The notes: a model not told the origin generated them from the letters alone. A DNA stretch of 64,000 nt from Dyadobacter subterraneus (GCF_015221875.1 NZ_JACYGY010000001.1:372001-436000); one strand, 5' to 3'. Positions 34,412 through 44,893 are shown, counted from the stretch's first letter. Program-made: numbers and translations.

Positions 34412-35410
34412 TTAAAATTCCATTCTGGCCATCGGACTCACCGTCTGGTCGCAGAAATCATCATTTAAATATTTATAATGAGCCGCTATTGCAATCATTG
34501 CGGCATTATCCGTACAATATTCAAAATCAGGAATATATACTTTCCAGTTTAGTTGCTGACCAAGTTCAAGAAGTGATGTTCTCAATCCCGAATTGGCGGA
34601 TACACCACCAGCAATGGCAATTTCCTTAATTCCGGTTTCTTTGGCAGCTTTTTTTAATTTTTTCAAAAGAATATTAACCAGCGTATGCTGCACGCTGGCG
34701 CAAATATCGGCTATGTTTTCCTGAATGAAATTCGGATTTTCCCGAACCTGTTTTTGCAGGAAATACATAAAAGAAGTCTTAATCCCGCTAAAAGAAAAAT
34801 CGAGCTCCGGCATTTCCGGCAAAGGGAAAGTATAAGCCACAGGATCTCCCAATTTTGCGTATTTATCAATTAATGGACCTCCTGGATATGGTAAATCAAG
34901 CAGTTTTGCAGTTTTATCAAAAGCTTCTCCGACAGCATCATCCCTGGTTTGTCCAATCACTTCCATTTCCAGCGGACTGGTAATTTTCACAATCTGGGTA
35001 TGGCCACCACTTACGGTCAGGCACAAAAACGGAAATTCCGGTTTAGGATCCTGAATAAAGTGAGCCAGAACGTGCGCCTGCATGTGATTAACTTCAATAA
35101 GCGGCAGGCCAAGGCCAAGTGCCATGGATTTGGCGAAGGAAGTTCCAACCAGTAATGCACCTAATAAACCCGGTCCTTTCGTAAAAGCGATGGCATCAAG
35201 GTCTTTTTTTGTTACTTTTGCATCAGTCAAGGCTTTATCTACCACTGGCAGAATGTGTTGCTGATGCGCGCGTGACGCCAATTCCGGAACCACGCCGCCA
35301 TATTGTGTATGAATGAGTTGCGTAGCAACAACATTGGAGCAAATTTTGCCGTTAGATAAAACAGAAGCCGAAGTCTCGTCACAAGACGACTCAATAGCGA
35401 GGATGTTCAT
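34412..35410 (-). CDS. tsaD: tRNA threonylcarbamoyladenosine synthase TsaD
   Basis: A 332-residue universal ASKHA-fold protein that transfers the threonylcarbamoyl group to A37 of ANN-decoding tRNAs, with TsaB and TsaE. The start ILAIESSCDETSASVL, the metal-binding HMQAHVLAHF, the SGGHTQIVK loop and the GGVSANSGLR motif are all diagnostic. The C-terminus (CTDNAAMIAIAAHY) is complete. It opens a minus-strand group with the MOSC and membrane-protein genes and is divergent from tamB by 73 bases. Confidence 0.95.
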   Translation of the reverse strand: MNILAIESSCDETSASVLSNGKICSNVVATQLIHTQYGGVVPELASRAHQQHILPVVDKALTDAKVTKKDLDAIAFTKGPGLLGALLVGTSFAKSMALGLGLPLIEVNHMQAHVLAHFIQDPKPEFPFLCLTVSGGHTQIVKITSPLEMEVIGQTRDDAVGEAFDKTAKLLDLPYPGGPLIDKYAKLGDPVAYTFPLPEMPELDFSFSGIKTSFMYFLQKQVRENPNFIQENIADICASVQHTLVNILLKKLKKAAKETGIKEIAIAGGVSANSGLRTSLLELGQQLNWKVYIPDFEYCTDNAAMIAIAAHYKYLNDDFCDQTVSPMARMEF

Positions 35411-35482
35411 GAAATTTGAATAATATTCGCAAAAATAAGCAATTAACGATAAGATACGCAGGAATATGCTGCGAAGCTATAT

Positions 35483-38400
35483 ATGTTAAAAACCCTGAAG
35501 GCGGTCACCAACGTACTGGTTGTGCTCATGATCTTCGCGCTTTTAGCGCTTGGGATCGTTACAATTGCCGTACAGTTTCCTTCGGTTCAAACATTTCTGG
35601 TGCAAACCGCTACTGCCAGGATTTCAGAAAAAATGGGTTATCCTATTGAGATAACACGTGTTAATATCAAATGGTTTGATGTAGTTTCTCTGGAAGGCGT
35701 TTCAGTCAAAGATACCAGCCAGAAACAGATGATTGATGTCGGGCGGATTGATGTTAATTTAAACATGCAGAACATTATCCAGAATTCGGCCAATGAAGTG
35801 CATCTGGACGAAGTGACTTTGTATCAACCCAATGTCCATCTGATCGTCGTTCCAAAATCCGGCGATTTAAATATTGACGGATTCATTAACCGCATTGTTG
35901 AATTAACTTCTTCCAATACGCCAAGACCGGCCAATGCACCGGAAAATAATACGCCTTTTACGATTGGAAAATCCAGAATTGTCGACGGTACTTTTCGCTA
36001 CGATGACCCAAGACAACCACGTGATAAAGGCGCCCGGACTTTTGATTATTCACATTTTGAACTGAACAAACTCAATGCTGATCTGAAAGATTTTCTTGCT
36101 CAGGGCGATACAATTTCGTTTTTGGCAAACAATATGAAAACGGTTGATAAGCAGACCGGAATGACAATGCACGATCTGGATACCCGGTTTTTGTTTTGTC
36201 AGAAAAAAATGGAGCTGAAAGAATTGAACGCTCATATCGGAAATTCTTATATAGGGAATGACATCACTTTTCATTACAATCGCTCTGGTGATCTTGGCGA
36301 TTTCAATCATAAAGTTTTTTTAAGGGCGCATTTTGTTGACAGTAAAATCAGCTCAGCCGATCTTGGTTTGTTCTCAACTTATGTTGATGGATTAAGGGAA
36401 ACCTGGCGTGTTTCGGGAGATTTTGATGGACGCGTTGATGATTTCGAATTATCTCATGCGGATATTCATTTTGGCCAGGGAAGCTGTTTATTGGGAGATT
36501 TGGGATTTAAAGGTTTACCGGATAATGGTCCGGATATGAATCTTCAACTTTCTCTTTCGAAGATTTTACCTGTTGATCTGGTCCAGTACTATCCGGAATG
36601 GGATGAACATCCAACGCTGCAAAAATTTGGTGTGACACTTCTGGAAGGAAAATTTAAGGGCACAATTCAGGATTTTGATGTGAACGCTTCGATTTCTTCA
36701 GAGCTCGGAAAAGCCTCGGGAGATCTTGTTTTTCATATAACAGATAAAAAAACGACTACCTATTCAGGAGAAGTTACAACATCCGATTTCGAAATTGGAA
36801 AACTTATTGATGAGCCGGAAACATGGCAGCGTCTTGATTTTTCCGGAACCATTCATGGCAAAGGACTTGATCTGGCGAATGCCTCCACCAATATGGATGC
36901 TGTGGTTACCAGAGTTGGTTTCAAAAATTATGATTACAGAAATATTGGCTTAAAAGGAAATCTTCAAAATCAGTATTTCAATGGTCTGGTAAGTACCAAA
37001 GATTCCAATCTGGTTGTAAATCTGGAAGGGGAATTTGACCTCTCCAAACCTAAAAATTCTTTTGATCTGCAAGGAGTTATAGAGAAAGCCAATCTTAAAC
37101 AACTGGGTTTTACCAAAGATGCTATTACGCTGCAAACACAACTGGATGTTAAAGTTGCAGGAAATACTGTGGATGAATTGGTAGGCGATGCCAAGCTGCT
37201 GAATACCTTTTTAATCACGCCAAAAAAAGAAAGAAATCTGGTAATTGATACTTTATTATTTTCTTCAAGACAAAGACTTGACAAACGAATTCTCAATCTT
37301 GAAAGTGAATTTTTAACGGCCAAGGTGGAGGGCGATTTTGTGCCGACACGTGCCTGGAAGGATGTAAGTCAGGTTTTGGAAGAATATCAGCTGTATTTTT
37401 TGGATAATGAATCGGACCGGAATGCATACTATGCAAAAAAGGAGAAGAAAATTATCCAGCAACAGTATGAGATTGATTATGAAGTAGAAACAAAAAACAT
37501 AGCGCAGTTTCTGGCCTTTGTTAGTCCTGACGTCTACGTTTCGCATGGTTCAAAAGCGGAAGGTAAATTCAAGATGGATAATACGGCCTTTTTATCTTTT
37601 AATGCGACAGCGGACACGGCGCGTTATGGAAAAAATGAATTTATAAAATCGGAAGTTGATGTTACTACTTCCAAATTTGTGAACAGTGCCGAAGTTTTGG
37701 CTTCTGTGCTTGTCACTTCTACAAAACAGCAGATCAGTGTTTTGGTACCAACGGAAAAACTGGAACTGGAAGGAACCTGGGATGTGGATCATATTGATTT
37801 TGATGGTGGAATCCGGCAAGTGAAAAGTACAAATCTGGCAAATCTGGCGGGAGAAATTAGATTTTTGCCGGCTGGTCTTGATATCAGTTTCAAGAATTCC
37901 CGACTTAATTTGCTTGATGAAGAGTGGAATATGCCAACGAATAGCCTGATTTCGATTGTTGGCCGGGATATAACTTTTAGTAATCTTGGATTGATCAATG
38001 GAAAACAGAGGCTGGCAGTCAATGGAACAGTATCTGCTGACCCCGATCGGACGCTGCTTTTTGACATAAAAAACTTTAAACTGGGAACATTGAATCCCGT
38101 TTTGAATACGCAGCTTGCTGGTATTATGGACGGTTCGGCTAAGATGCGCGATGCTTACAACAGCGTTGTCCTTGATGCCAGTTTTAATGTGGAAAGTCTT
38201 GGGTATGCCAATTATGAATTTGGCAATTTTGCCGGAACCGGAGAATGGGACCAGTTTGATAATCAGTTGCAGATCGATGCAGAACTGACCAAAGATGCCC
38301 AGAGAATATTCAGTGTTGTTGGTTCTTATCGCCCGAAATTAAATGCGAATACCTTAAATCTGAAAGCCATTTTTAATGATATGGATTTTAAAGCTTTGGA

Positions 38401-40087
38401 GCCATTTGCTGAGGAACTGGTCTCGGATGTTAGCGGTAAGGCGCATGGAACTGTATTGATTAAAGGAACTTTGAATGCGCCGGTTTTGGACGGATCGATC
38501 ATGGTTGAAAAGGGTCGGATGAAGTTTGATTACCTGCAATCTATATTTACTTTTAGCGATAAAATCAATTTTACCGAAAGCGAAATTACTGTTAATAACA
38601 TCACACTAACGGATCCGGATGGAAATACGGCTTCCTTGCGCGGCGGGGTTTTTCATGATGGATTTAAATATTTCAGTTTAGGTTTTAATGCCGACCTGCA
38701 CAATTTTAAAATCCTGAATACTGGTGTAAAGGATAATGAAATGTTCTACGGTACTGCTTATGTTACCGGCCCGGTAAACATTTTCGGTCCGATTGATAAT
38801 ATGAATATTGAAGCCAACGTAACCAGTAATAAAGGAACGCGAATTCATATTCCACTGGATGGCGCCACGGAAGTAGCTACGCAGGACTACATTCAGTTTG
38901 TCAGTCAAATATCGAAAGTTGATAGTACGACGCTTGATAAAGACAATCAGCCAAGTAAAGTTGCAGGGGGAATCAAGATGAATTTTAATTTCAATCTTAC
39001 GCCTGACGCGACCTGCGAAATTATATTTGACAGACAAACCGGTGATATTATCCGGGCAAATGGAAACGGTCGTCTTAATTTAAATATTGATACGAAGGGT
39101 GATTTTACAATGGTCGGAACTTATGAAATTGATAAGGGAGATTATAATTTCACATTACAAAATGTTATCAATAAGAAGTTTACAATAAAAAAAGGAAGCC
39201 GTATCGTTTGGTCTGGAGATCCTTATGGCGCGCAGCTGGATGTGAAAGCAGGTTATACGCAGCTGGTTTCGCTGGCCGGTGTTTTGCCAAATACTTCATC
39301 AAGCAACGTATCAGGAAACGAAGCCATAGCGACAGCATTATCACGAAGATATCCGGTAGAAGTTTCTATTTCATTATCCGACAGATTGATGTCACCGGTA
39401 ATAAAATATGATCTGCAAATCCCCGACAATCCATCTTTAAGTGTGTTGCGTGGACAACTGGAAGCTTTTCAAACTAAATTGAAATCGGATGAGCAGGAGC
39501 TTAGCCGGCAGGTTAGTAGTTTGTTGGTGGTAAATCAGCTGTTGCCGGAAGTGAATGCTGCAAACAGCCAGAATTTTGTTGGAAATAGTATAAGCGAACT
39601 TGTTTCAAATCAGATCAGTCGCTGGGCATCTACGTTGAATGAAAAACTGGAAGTTGGGGTAAGCGGACTTTCTCTTGATCAAAATGCGCTGAATAATCTC
39701 CAGCTGCGGTTTTCTTACCGTTTCTTAAACGACCGTTTCCGTATCACACGTGACGGAAGGATCAGTTCCGGCGTTACCGGAGCCGGACAATATGATGCGA
39801 CCAGTATTCTAGGTGAGTGGACGCTTGAATATTGGTTAACGCCAAATGGTTCGATCCGCGCAAAAGCCTATAACCGAAACATTCAGAACGCTTTATATTT
39901 GAATAATACGCTGACAACAGGTGGTGTTAGTATGCAGTTTACGCATAGCTTTAACCGTTTCAAAGCCTTGCCAAAACCAACTTTGCAGGTTCCTTATGTA
40001 TTGCCCATTCCAATTCCGGCAGATTCTGCTGACAAGGATACAAGTACTAATAAATTCATTTCCAGAAAGGAACTACTTATGCGTTAG
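35483..40087 (+). CDS. tamB: TamB-like translocation/assembly module protein
   Basis: A 1534-residue AsmA/TamB-superfamily protein. One N-terminal transmembrane helix (VLMIFALLALGIVTIAV) anchors it in the inner membrane; the rest is a very long periplasmic beta-rich groove expected to bridge to the outer membrane and move phospholipids or help outer-membrane protein assembly. The DUF490/TamB C-terminal domain is about 1150-1534, with PDATCEIIFDRQTGDIIRANGNG-like and SYRFLNDRFRITRDGR. No TamA gene is adjacent. Its end overlaps the convergent thioesterase gene by 11 bases. The start codon choice is confident because the TM helix follows directly. Confidence 0.85.
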   Translation: MLKTLKAVTNVLVVLMIFALLALGIVTIAVQFPSVQTFLVQTATARISEKMGYPIEITRVNIKWFDVVSLEGVSVKDTSQKQMIDVGRIDVNLNMQNIIQNSANEVHLDEVTLYQPNVHLIVVPKSGDLNIDGFINRIVELTSSNTPRPANAPENNTPFTIGKSRIVDGTFRYDDPRQPRDKGARTFDYSHFELNKLNADLKDFLAQGDTISFLANNMKTVDKQTGMTMHDLDTRFLFCQKKMELKELNAHIGNSYIGNDITFHYNRSGDLGDFNHKVFLRAHFVDSKISSADLGLFSTYVDGLRETWRVSGDFDGRVDDFELSHADIHFGQGSCLLGDLGFKGLPDNGPDMNLQLSLSKILPVDLVQYYPEWDEHPTLQKFGVTLLEGKFKGTIQDFDVNASISSELGKASGDLVFHITDKKTTTYSGEVTTSDFEIGKLIDEPETWQRLDFSGTIHGKGLDLANASTNMDAVVTRVGFKNYDYRNIGLKGNLQNQYFNGLVSTKDSNLVVNLEGEFDLSKPKNSFDLQGVIEKANLKQLGFTKDAITLQTQLDVKVAGNTVDELVGDAKLLNTFLITPKKERNLVIDTLLFSSRQRLDKRILNLESEFLTAKVEGDFVPTRAWKDVSQVLEEYQLYFLDNESDRNAYYAKKEKKIIQQQYEIDYEVETKNIAQFLAFVSPDVYVSHGSKAEGKFKMDNTAFLSFNATADTARYGKNEFIKSEVDVTTSKFVNSAEVLASVLVTSTKQQISVLVPTEKLELEGTWDVDHIDFDGGIRQVKSTNLANLAGEIRFLPAGLDISFKNSRLNLLDEEWNMPTNSLISIVGRDITFSNLGLINGKQRLAVNGTVSADPDRTLLFDIKNFKLGTLNPVLNTQLAGIMDGSAKMRDAYNSVVLDASFNVESLGYANYEFGNFAGTGEWDQFDNQLQIDAELTKDAQRIFSVVGSYRPKLNANTLNLKAIFNDMDFKALEPFAEELVSDVSGKAHGTVLIKGTLNAPVLDGSIMVEKGRMKFDYLQSIFTFSDKINFTESEITVNNITLTDPDGNTASLRGGVFHDGFKYFSLGFNADLHNFKILNTGVKDNEMFYGTAYVTGPVNIFGPIDNMNIEANVTSNKGTRIHIPLDGATEVATQDYIQFVSQISKVDSTTLDKDNQPSKVAGGIKMNFNFNLTPDATCEIIFDRQTGDIIRANGNGRLNLNIDTKGDFTMVGTYEIDKGDYNFTLQNVINKKFTIKKGSRIVWSGDPYGAQLDVKAGYTQLVSLAGVLPNTSSSNVSGNEAIATALSRRYPVEVSISLSDRLMSPVIKYDLQIPDNPSLSVLRGQLEAFQTKLKSDEQELSRQVSSLLVVNQLLPEVNAANSQNFVGNSISELVSNQISRWASTLNEKLEVGVSGLSLDQNALNNLQLRFSYRFLNDRFRITRDGRISSGVTGAGQYDATSILGEWTLEYWLTPNGSIRAKAYNRNIQNALYLNNTLTTGGVSMQFTHSFNRFKALPKPTLQVPYVLPIPIPADSADKDTSTNKFISRKELLMR

Positions 40088-40604
40088 TTCCTTGTGACAA
40101 TGCATATTTAATTTCATGAATCCGTTCGTTGAATTGCAGATTTGGGAAATCAATATTTGGAACACAGGTTGCAGCCAGGTATGCCATTACTTCATCATTA
40201 TGCGGCACTCTTTTTCCTGTCAGAATACTGATATGTTTTGACGTTGTCCATAACATCGTTTTCAATTCCGTACGCTGGTCGTTGGTCATGAAGTATTCAG
40301 TTACCATCGTATCCTCGTTGTAATGAATAACGCGGGAAGTAATGCGCGTCCATTCACTGATAAGTGCCGGACGAACATATGCGATCTGATGCTGATAAAC
40401 GACCCAGCTGGTTTTCAATTCACGAAACATCGCCTCAAAACTGAATCCGTAAAGTTTGGAAACCTGATCTTCACGCGCATTGAAAAAATATTCAAAATAT
40501 TTTGAATTGTTCAAGTGCATAAGCGGATCGCAATCCTGAAAACGAACAATGACTCTTGATTCTGCCTCAACGGGCATTTTGGATAAATCTCCTGTGAAAA
40601 GCAT
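40077..40604 (-). CDS. Acyl-CoA thioesterase (4HBT hotdog fold)
   Basis: A 175-residue hotdog-fold thioesterase of the YbgC/FadM type. The active-site strand is IVRFQDCDPLMHLNNSKYFEYF, with the Asp of DPLMHLNN as likely catalytic residue. It is followed by the long helix FFNAREDQVSKLYG and a beta sheet. It should hydrolyse acyl-CoA or acyl-ACP thioesters; chain length is unknown. The gene is convergent with tamB and followed on its own strand by nothing obvious. A lipoprotein gene starts 22 bases upstream of it on the same strand. Confidence 0.8.
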   Translation of the reverse strand: MLFTGDLSKMPVEAESRVIVRFQDCDPLMHLNNSKYFEYFFNAREDQVSKLYGFSFEAMFRELKTSWVVYQHQIAYVRPALISEWTRITSRVIHYNEDTMVTEYFMTNDQRTELKTMLWTTSKHISILTGKRVPHNDEVMAYLAATCVPNIDFPNLQFNERIHEIKYALSQGTNA

Positions 40605-40625
40605 CTTTTTTGATTAAGCCTTTTA

Positions 40626-41018
40626 TTATTCGCCCCGGTATCTTACCGCCAGACCTTTCATTATATACCCTTCTTTTTTTACCGAAGTGTAATATTTGTA
40701 TTGCACATTGATAAGCGCGCTTGCCCCGATTTTTTGTGCTTTCATAACAAGTCTTGCCGCCAGCAATTCTTTTGTCTCAGCATCATTTCCGCGATACATC
40801 ATTTTGCGGTCTTTGGTTTGTCTCGCAGTCAGAGAATCTTCACTGCTGATTTCCACCCATCCAATTTCTGAATAGGGACGATCCAGCGACTGATTATCAT
40901 ATAGCACTTCAATCGGATATTTTTTGCTGGTCGAGATAGGAACTCCTGAGGCGCAGCCAGCCAAAACGATTATAGTTAGAGCCAATAAAATGTGGCTGAT
41001 TTTAATTTTACCTGACAT
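40626..41018 (-). CDS. Small lipoprotein of unknown function
   Basis: A 130-residue protein with a type II signal peptide: KISHILLALTIIVLAGC, lipobox LAGC, so it should be lipidated on Cys21 or 22. The mature part contains YPIEVLYDNQSLDRPYSEIG and AAGASALINVQYKYY-like sequence (KIGASALINVQYKYYT), which resembles the YbjQ/DUF4156-type fold of heavy-metal-like binding or envelope proteins. Exact role unknown. It is upstream of the thioesterase gene on the same strand and possibly cotranscribed. Confidence 0.65.
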   Translation of the reverse strand: MSGKIKISHILLALTIIVLAGCASGVPISTSKKYPIEVLYDNQSLDRPYSEIGWVEISSEDSLTARQTKDRKMMYRGNDAETKELLAARLVMKAQKIGASALINVQYKYYTSVKKEGYIMKGLAVRYRGE

Positions 41019-41382
41019 TCGATTAATTAGGATTATGGTAACAAAACTGAGAATCTTATTGCTGAATTCCCACAGATTTGGTAAAAATATAGTAGGGTAC
41101 GACGCTTTTCTTTAAGATATACACCAGTCACCCTAGGGATTGTTGCATTGCTGTCAGAATTTAAAGCTGGATAGGGTTATTAATGCTATTTTTGTCCTAC
41201 TGATAAAGGTGTAGAATAAACAATCCGGCTTTTGTCAAGGAAGTAATTATTTGTTAAACTAAAATTGGCCTGAACAAATATTTAAGTAGTATATATTTGA
41301 TGCAGACTTACAAATTCCTGTTTGAATCAGGATTTCAAATTTCCTTTTCTGTCTTATTAAATAATTTATTCAATTAGTTCCT
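41019..41382. other. Non-coding region with promoter of the first pafA-like gene
   Basis: A 364-base AT-rich gap between divergent genes. No reading frame looks real. The only recognisable element is the promoter-like sequence at 41265-41299. Confidence 0.5.
41265..41299 (+). promoter_or_regulatory. Bacteroidota-type promoter candidate upstream of pafA-like gene
   Basis: TTG at 41265-41267 and an exact TAnnTTTG match (TATATTTG) at 41292-41299, spaced 24 bases. The leader to the ATG at 41383 would be about 75 bases. Spacing is a little long, so this is moderate support only. Confidence 0.4.
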
Positions 41383-43056
41383 ATGAAACGTATACCCAAG
41401 TTATTTCTGCATGCTTTGGTAATGTGTTGCATGCTAAGTTCTTTGGTTTATGCACAAAATCCTTCCAAAAACATATCTAAATCAACAACACTTGCAAGGC
41501 CAAAACTGGTAGTCGGTATTGTGGTGGATCAGATGCGTTATGATTATTTGTACCGTTTTTACAATAAATATTCAGAAGGCGGTCTTAAAAGATTAATTAA
41601 CGATGGTTTCAATTGTCGGAACAATCATTATCATTATGCCTTAACCGTTACAGCTGCTGGTCATTCTGCGGTTTATTCCGGCTCTTTACCGGCAATAAAC
41701 GGAATTGTTGGTAATGATTGGTTTGATACTAAAACAGGTCAAAAAGTATATTGTACCGATGATCGAGACGTTGCCACGGTTGGAAGTAATAATGTAACGG
41801 TTGGCAAAATGTCGCCAAAAAATCTTCTGACCAGTACGGTGACGGATCAATTACGGATTGCCACAAATTTTCGGTCGAAATCCATTGGCGTTGCCATAAA
41901 AGACAGAGCGTCAATTCTTCCTGCGGGACATGCTGCAAATGGTGCTTACTGGTTTGATTCAAAAACCGGAAATTTTGTAACGAGTACCTATTATATGAAT
42001 GAACTTCCAAAATGGGTTCAGGAATATAATGATAAAAAAATGCCTTCGGAATATTTGAAAAGAGGCTGGAAATTACTTTTACCTGTTGAACAATATACCG
42101 AAAGTACGCCTGATGATGAACCTTGGGAAGGGAAATTGCCAGGTGTAGCCAAACCTGTTTTTCCGTATGAACTGGCCGGATTGGCCGGTGATGCATTTGG
42201 TGTGGTTACAACAACGCCTTGGGGAAATAGTATGACAAAGGATATGGCCATTGCAGCTATCAAAGGAGAAAATCTTGGAAAAGGAAAAGATACTGATTTC
42301 CTGGCTGTAAGTTTTTCTTCACCGGACAGAATCGGTCACGCTTTTGGCCCGACATCGATTGAGCAGGAAGATGATTATCTGAAACTGGATCTGGAATTTG
42401 CAGACATGTTTAATTTTCTGGACGGCTGGGTTGGTAAAGGAAATTACACGGTTTTTTTGACCGCAGATCACGGAGGAGCTGATGTTCCTGCATTTTGGAA
42501 AGAACATAAATTACCAGCCGGTTTGCTTGATGCGGTAAAAGTGGATGAAACGGTCAAAAAATCTTTGTCGGATGCTTTTGGCAAAGGTGATTTTGTATTG
42601 GCAAGTGAAAATTACCAATGGTACCTGGATCATAAACTTTTAAAAGAAAAGAAAATTTCAATTGCCGAAGCTTATGAAGTAGTCAGAACTGCTTTGTTGC
42701 CAGTCGAAGGAATTGCTGACGTGCTGAATCTCCATGATATGAACAAAGCGCCACTGAATACTTATCAGCTGGAATTGTTTAAAAATAATGTCAATGCGAA
42801 AAGAAGCGGCGACCTTCAGATTATCGTTCAGCCGGGCTGGTTTGCAGGCGGCGCAACGGGAACGGATCATGGAACTCCTTACAACTATGATACGCACGTC
42901 CCTTTTCTGCTTTATGGCTGGGGTGTGAATAAAGGCGAGACTTTACGCCGGACAACAATTGCGGATATAGCACCTACAATTTCTGCGTTGCTTCATATTT
43001 TGCCGCCAAGCGGAAATGTCGGAAATCCGGTTGAAGAGGCATTGAAGAAAAACTGA
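41383..43056 (+). CDS. pafA: PafA-like alkaline phosphatase, first copy
   Basis: A 557-residue secreted phosphatase of the alkaline phosphatase superfamily. A signal peptide (LVMCCMLSSLVYAQ) is followed by the metal and catalytic residues: D49 in GIVVDQMRYDY, nucleophile T90 in ALTVTAAGHSAVYSG, AIKDRASILPAGH (Lys/Arg that bind phosphate), SSPDRIGHAFGP, TADHGGADVP, and the late His in GTDHGTPYNYDTHVPF. PafA enzymes are calcium-independent, zinc-containing phosphomonoesterases that release phosphate from organics in the periplasm. The next gene is a close paralogue in tandem. Confidence 0.9.
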   Translation: MKRIPKLFLHALVMCCMLSSLVYAQNPSKNISKSTTLARPKLVVGIVVDQMRYDYLYRFYNKYSEGGLKRLINDGFNCRNNHYHYALTVTAAGHSAVYSGSLPAINGIVGNDWFDTKTGQKVYCTDDRDVATVGSNNVTVGKMSPKNLLTSTVTDQLRIATNFRSKSIGVAIKDRASILPAGHAANGAYWFDSKTGNFVTSTYYMNELPKWVQEYNDKKMPSEYLKRGWKLLLPVEQYTESTPDDEPWEGKLPGVAKPVFPYELAGLAGDAFGVVTTTPWGNSMTKDMAIAAIKGENLGKGKDTDFLAVSFSSPDRIGHAFGPTSIEQEDDYLKLDLEFADMFNFLDGWVGKGNYTVFLTADHGGADVPAFWKEHKLPAGLLDAVKVDETVKKSLSDAFGKGDFVLASENYQWYLDHKLLKEKKISIAEAYEVVRTALLPVEGIADVLNLHDMNKAPLNTYQLELFKNNVNAKRSGDLQIIVQPGWFAGGATGTDHGTPYNYDTHVPFLLYGWGVNKGETLRRTTIADIAPTISALLHILPPSGNVGNPVEEALKKN

Positions 43057-43174
43057 CAATAGTCGTTGAAATATCATTTTAATTTGGCGAAAATTCCAGA
43101 TTATTTCCAGTTTTGATTTTGACCTTTGTCTATTGTGTAATGATTATTGACACCAATAAATTATATCCTGAATC

Positions 43175-44833
43175 GTGAGAAAATTATCTTTCTGGGTGAT
43201 GGGGATGTTAGCGACTTTTTCTGTTGCTGCCCAAACGCCTAAAAAAACAACAGTACCAACTTCAAAAACAATTGCGCGGCCAAAAATAGTTGTCGGTATT
43301 GTGGTTGACCAAATGCGTTATGATTATCTGTACCGCTATTATGACAAATATGTTGAAGGTGGTTTGAAACGTTTTATGAACGAAGGTTTCAATTGCCGGA
43401 ACAATCATTACAGCTATGCTTTGACTGTAACAGCAGCCGGTCATGCATCCATTTACACGGGTTCTGTTCCGGCAATAAATGGAATTATCGGTAATGAATG
43501 GTACGACCAGAATTCAGGTAAAGGTGTTTATTGTGTGGAAGACAGCACAGTAAAAACGATTGGAAGCACTAATGTCAGTGTTGGGAAAATGTCTCCAAAG
43601 AATTTATTGACAAGTACAGTTACTGATCAGTTAAGAATTGCTACTAATTTCCGTTCAAAAACAATTGGTGTTGCTATTAAAGATCGTGGTTCTATTTTAC
43701 CAGCCGGGCATACTGCAAATGCTTCATATTGGTTTGATTCAAACACTGGAAACTGGGTTACGAGTACTTTTTACATGAATGATCTTCCGCAGTGGGCAAA
43801 GGATTATAACGCTAAAAAAATGCCTTCCGAATATTTGAAAAAAGGCTGGCAGCTTTTAAATCCGATTGAGCAATATACACAAAGTACGCCAGATGATGTT
43901 ACCTGGGAAGGAAAACTACCAGGAGCTAAAAAACCTGTTTTCCCTTTTGAACTGGCGGGTTTTGCCGGTGACGTTTTTGGTACAGTTACAAGCACGCCTT
44001 GGGGAAATACGATTACGAAAGAAATGGCGATTGAAGCGATCAAAGGAGAAAAACTGGGAAAAGGTACTGATACCGATTTCCTGGTAATCAGTTTTTCGTC
44101 TCCTGATAAAATCGGGCATATGGCGGGACCAAACTCGGTTGAACAGGAAGATGATTACCTGAAACTGGACCGTGAATTTGCAGAGCTATTTTCATTTTTG
44201 GACAGATGGACGGGAAAAGGAAATTACACCGTTTTCCTGACAGCGGATCATGGCGTAGTGGACGTTCCGGGATTTGCCAGGGAACACAAACTTCCGGCCG
44301 GACTTGCAAACAGAACAGTTTTGGGAGATATTGTTAAGAAAACTCTGGAAGAAAATTTTGGTAAAGGTGACTTTATCAAAGGCAACGAAAACAATCAGTT
44401 GTATCTGGATCATGCTTTATTGAAACAGAAAAAAATCAGTATCGCCAATGTTTATGAAGTAGTACGTGAAGCATTACTTCCGGTGGATGGTATTGCTGAT
44501 GTGATTAATCTGAGTGATATGGGAAGAGCTCCGTTAAATACTTATCAGCTTGAACTTTACAAAAATAATGTCAACGCAAAAAGAAGCGGTGATATCCAGA
44601 TTGTAACGCAGCCAGGCTGGTTTTATGGTACTTCAACAGGAACTTCACATGGCACGCCATATAATTATGATACGCAGGTTCCATTCGTATTATTTGGCTG
44701 GGGAATTAACAAAGGCGAAACGCTGAGACGTACTTCTGTTTCTGATATAGCATCTACGATTTCTTCTTTGCTGCACATTTTACCTCCAAGCGGAAATATT
44801 GGAAATCCGGTTGAAGAGGCTTTAAAGAAATAA
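43175..44833 (+). CDS. pafA: PafA-like alkaline phosphatase, second copy
   Basis: A 552-residue paralogue of the gene just upstream, with the same residue set: VVDQMRYDYLYRYYD, nucleophile Thr in ALTVTAAGHASIYTG, AIKDRGSILPAGH, TADHGVVDVP and GTSHGTPYNYDTQVPF. The main visible changes are His to Gln near the C-terminal motif (DTQVPF versus DTHVPF) and GTDH to GTSH. The start is a GTG at 43175 giving MRKLSFWVMGMLATFSVAAQ, a good signal peptide. The two copies are separated by 118 bases with no strong terminator, so they may be cotranscribed. A terminator follows at 44851. Confidence 0.88.
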   Translation: MRKLSFWVMGMLATFSVAAQTPKKTTVPTSKTIARPKIVVGIVVDQMRYDYLYRYYDKYVEGGLKRFMNEGFNCRNNHYSYALTVTAAGHASIYTGSVPAINGIIGNEWYDQNSGKGVYCVEDSTVKTIGSTNVSVGKMSPKNLLTSTVTDQLRIATNFRSKTIGVAIKDRGSILPAGHTANASYWFDSNTGNWVTSTFYMNDLPQWAKDYNAKKMPSEYLKKGWQLLNPIEQYTQSTPDDVTWEGKLPGAKKPVFPFELAGFAGDVFGTVTSTPWGNTITKEMAIEAIKGEKLGKGTDTDFLVISFSSPDKIGHMAGPNSVEQEDDYLKLDREFAELFSFLDRWTGKGNYTVFLTADHGVVDVPGFAREHKLPAGLANRTVLGDIVKKTLEENFGKGDFIKGNENNQLYLDHALLKQKKISIANVYEVVREALLPVDGIADVINLSDMGRAPLNTYQLELYKNNVNAKRSGDIQIVTQPGWFYGTSTGTSHGTPYNYDTQVPFVLFGWGINKGETLRRTSVSDIASTISSLLHILPPSGNIGNPVEEALKK

Positions 44834-44850
44834 TAGTTGATTAAAAATTG

Positions 44851-44893
44851 AAAGGGCCTTGAAGGGATTTGGTTTCCTTTAAGGCCTTTTTTT
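44851..44893 (+). terminator. Terminator after the tandem phosphatase genes
   Basis: AAAGGGCCTTGAAGG pairs with CCTTTAAGGCCTTT across a 10-base loop (one bulge and one mismatch-tolerant pair), and a run of seven T follows. Confidence 0.7.
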
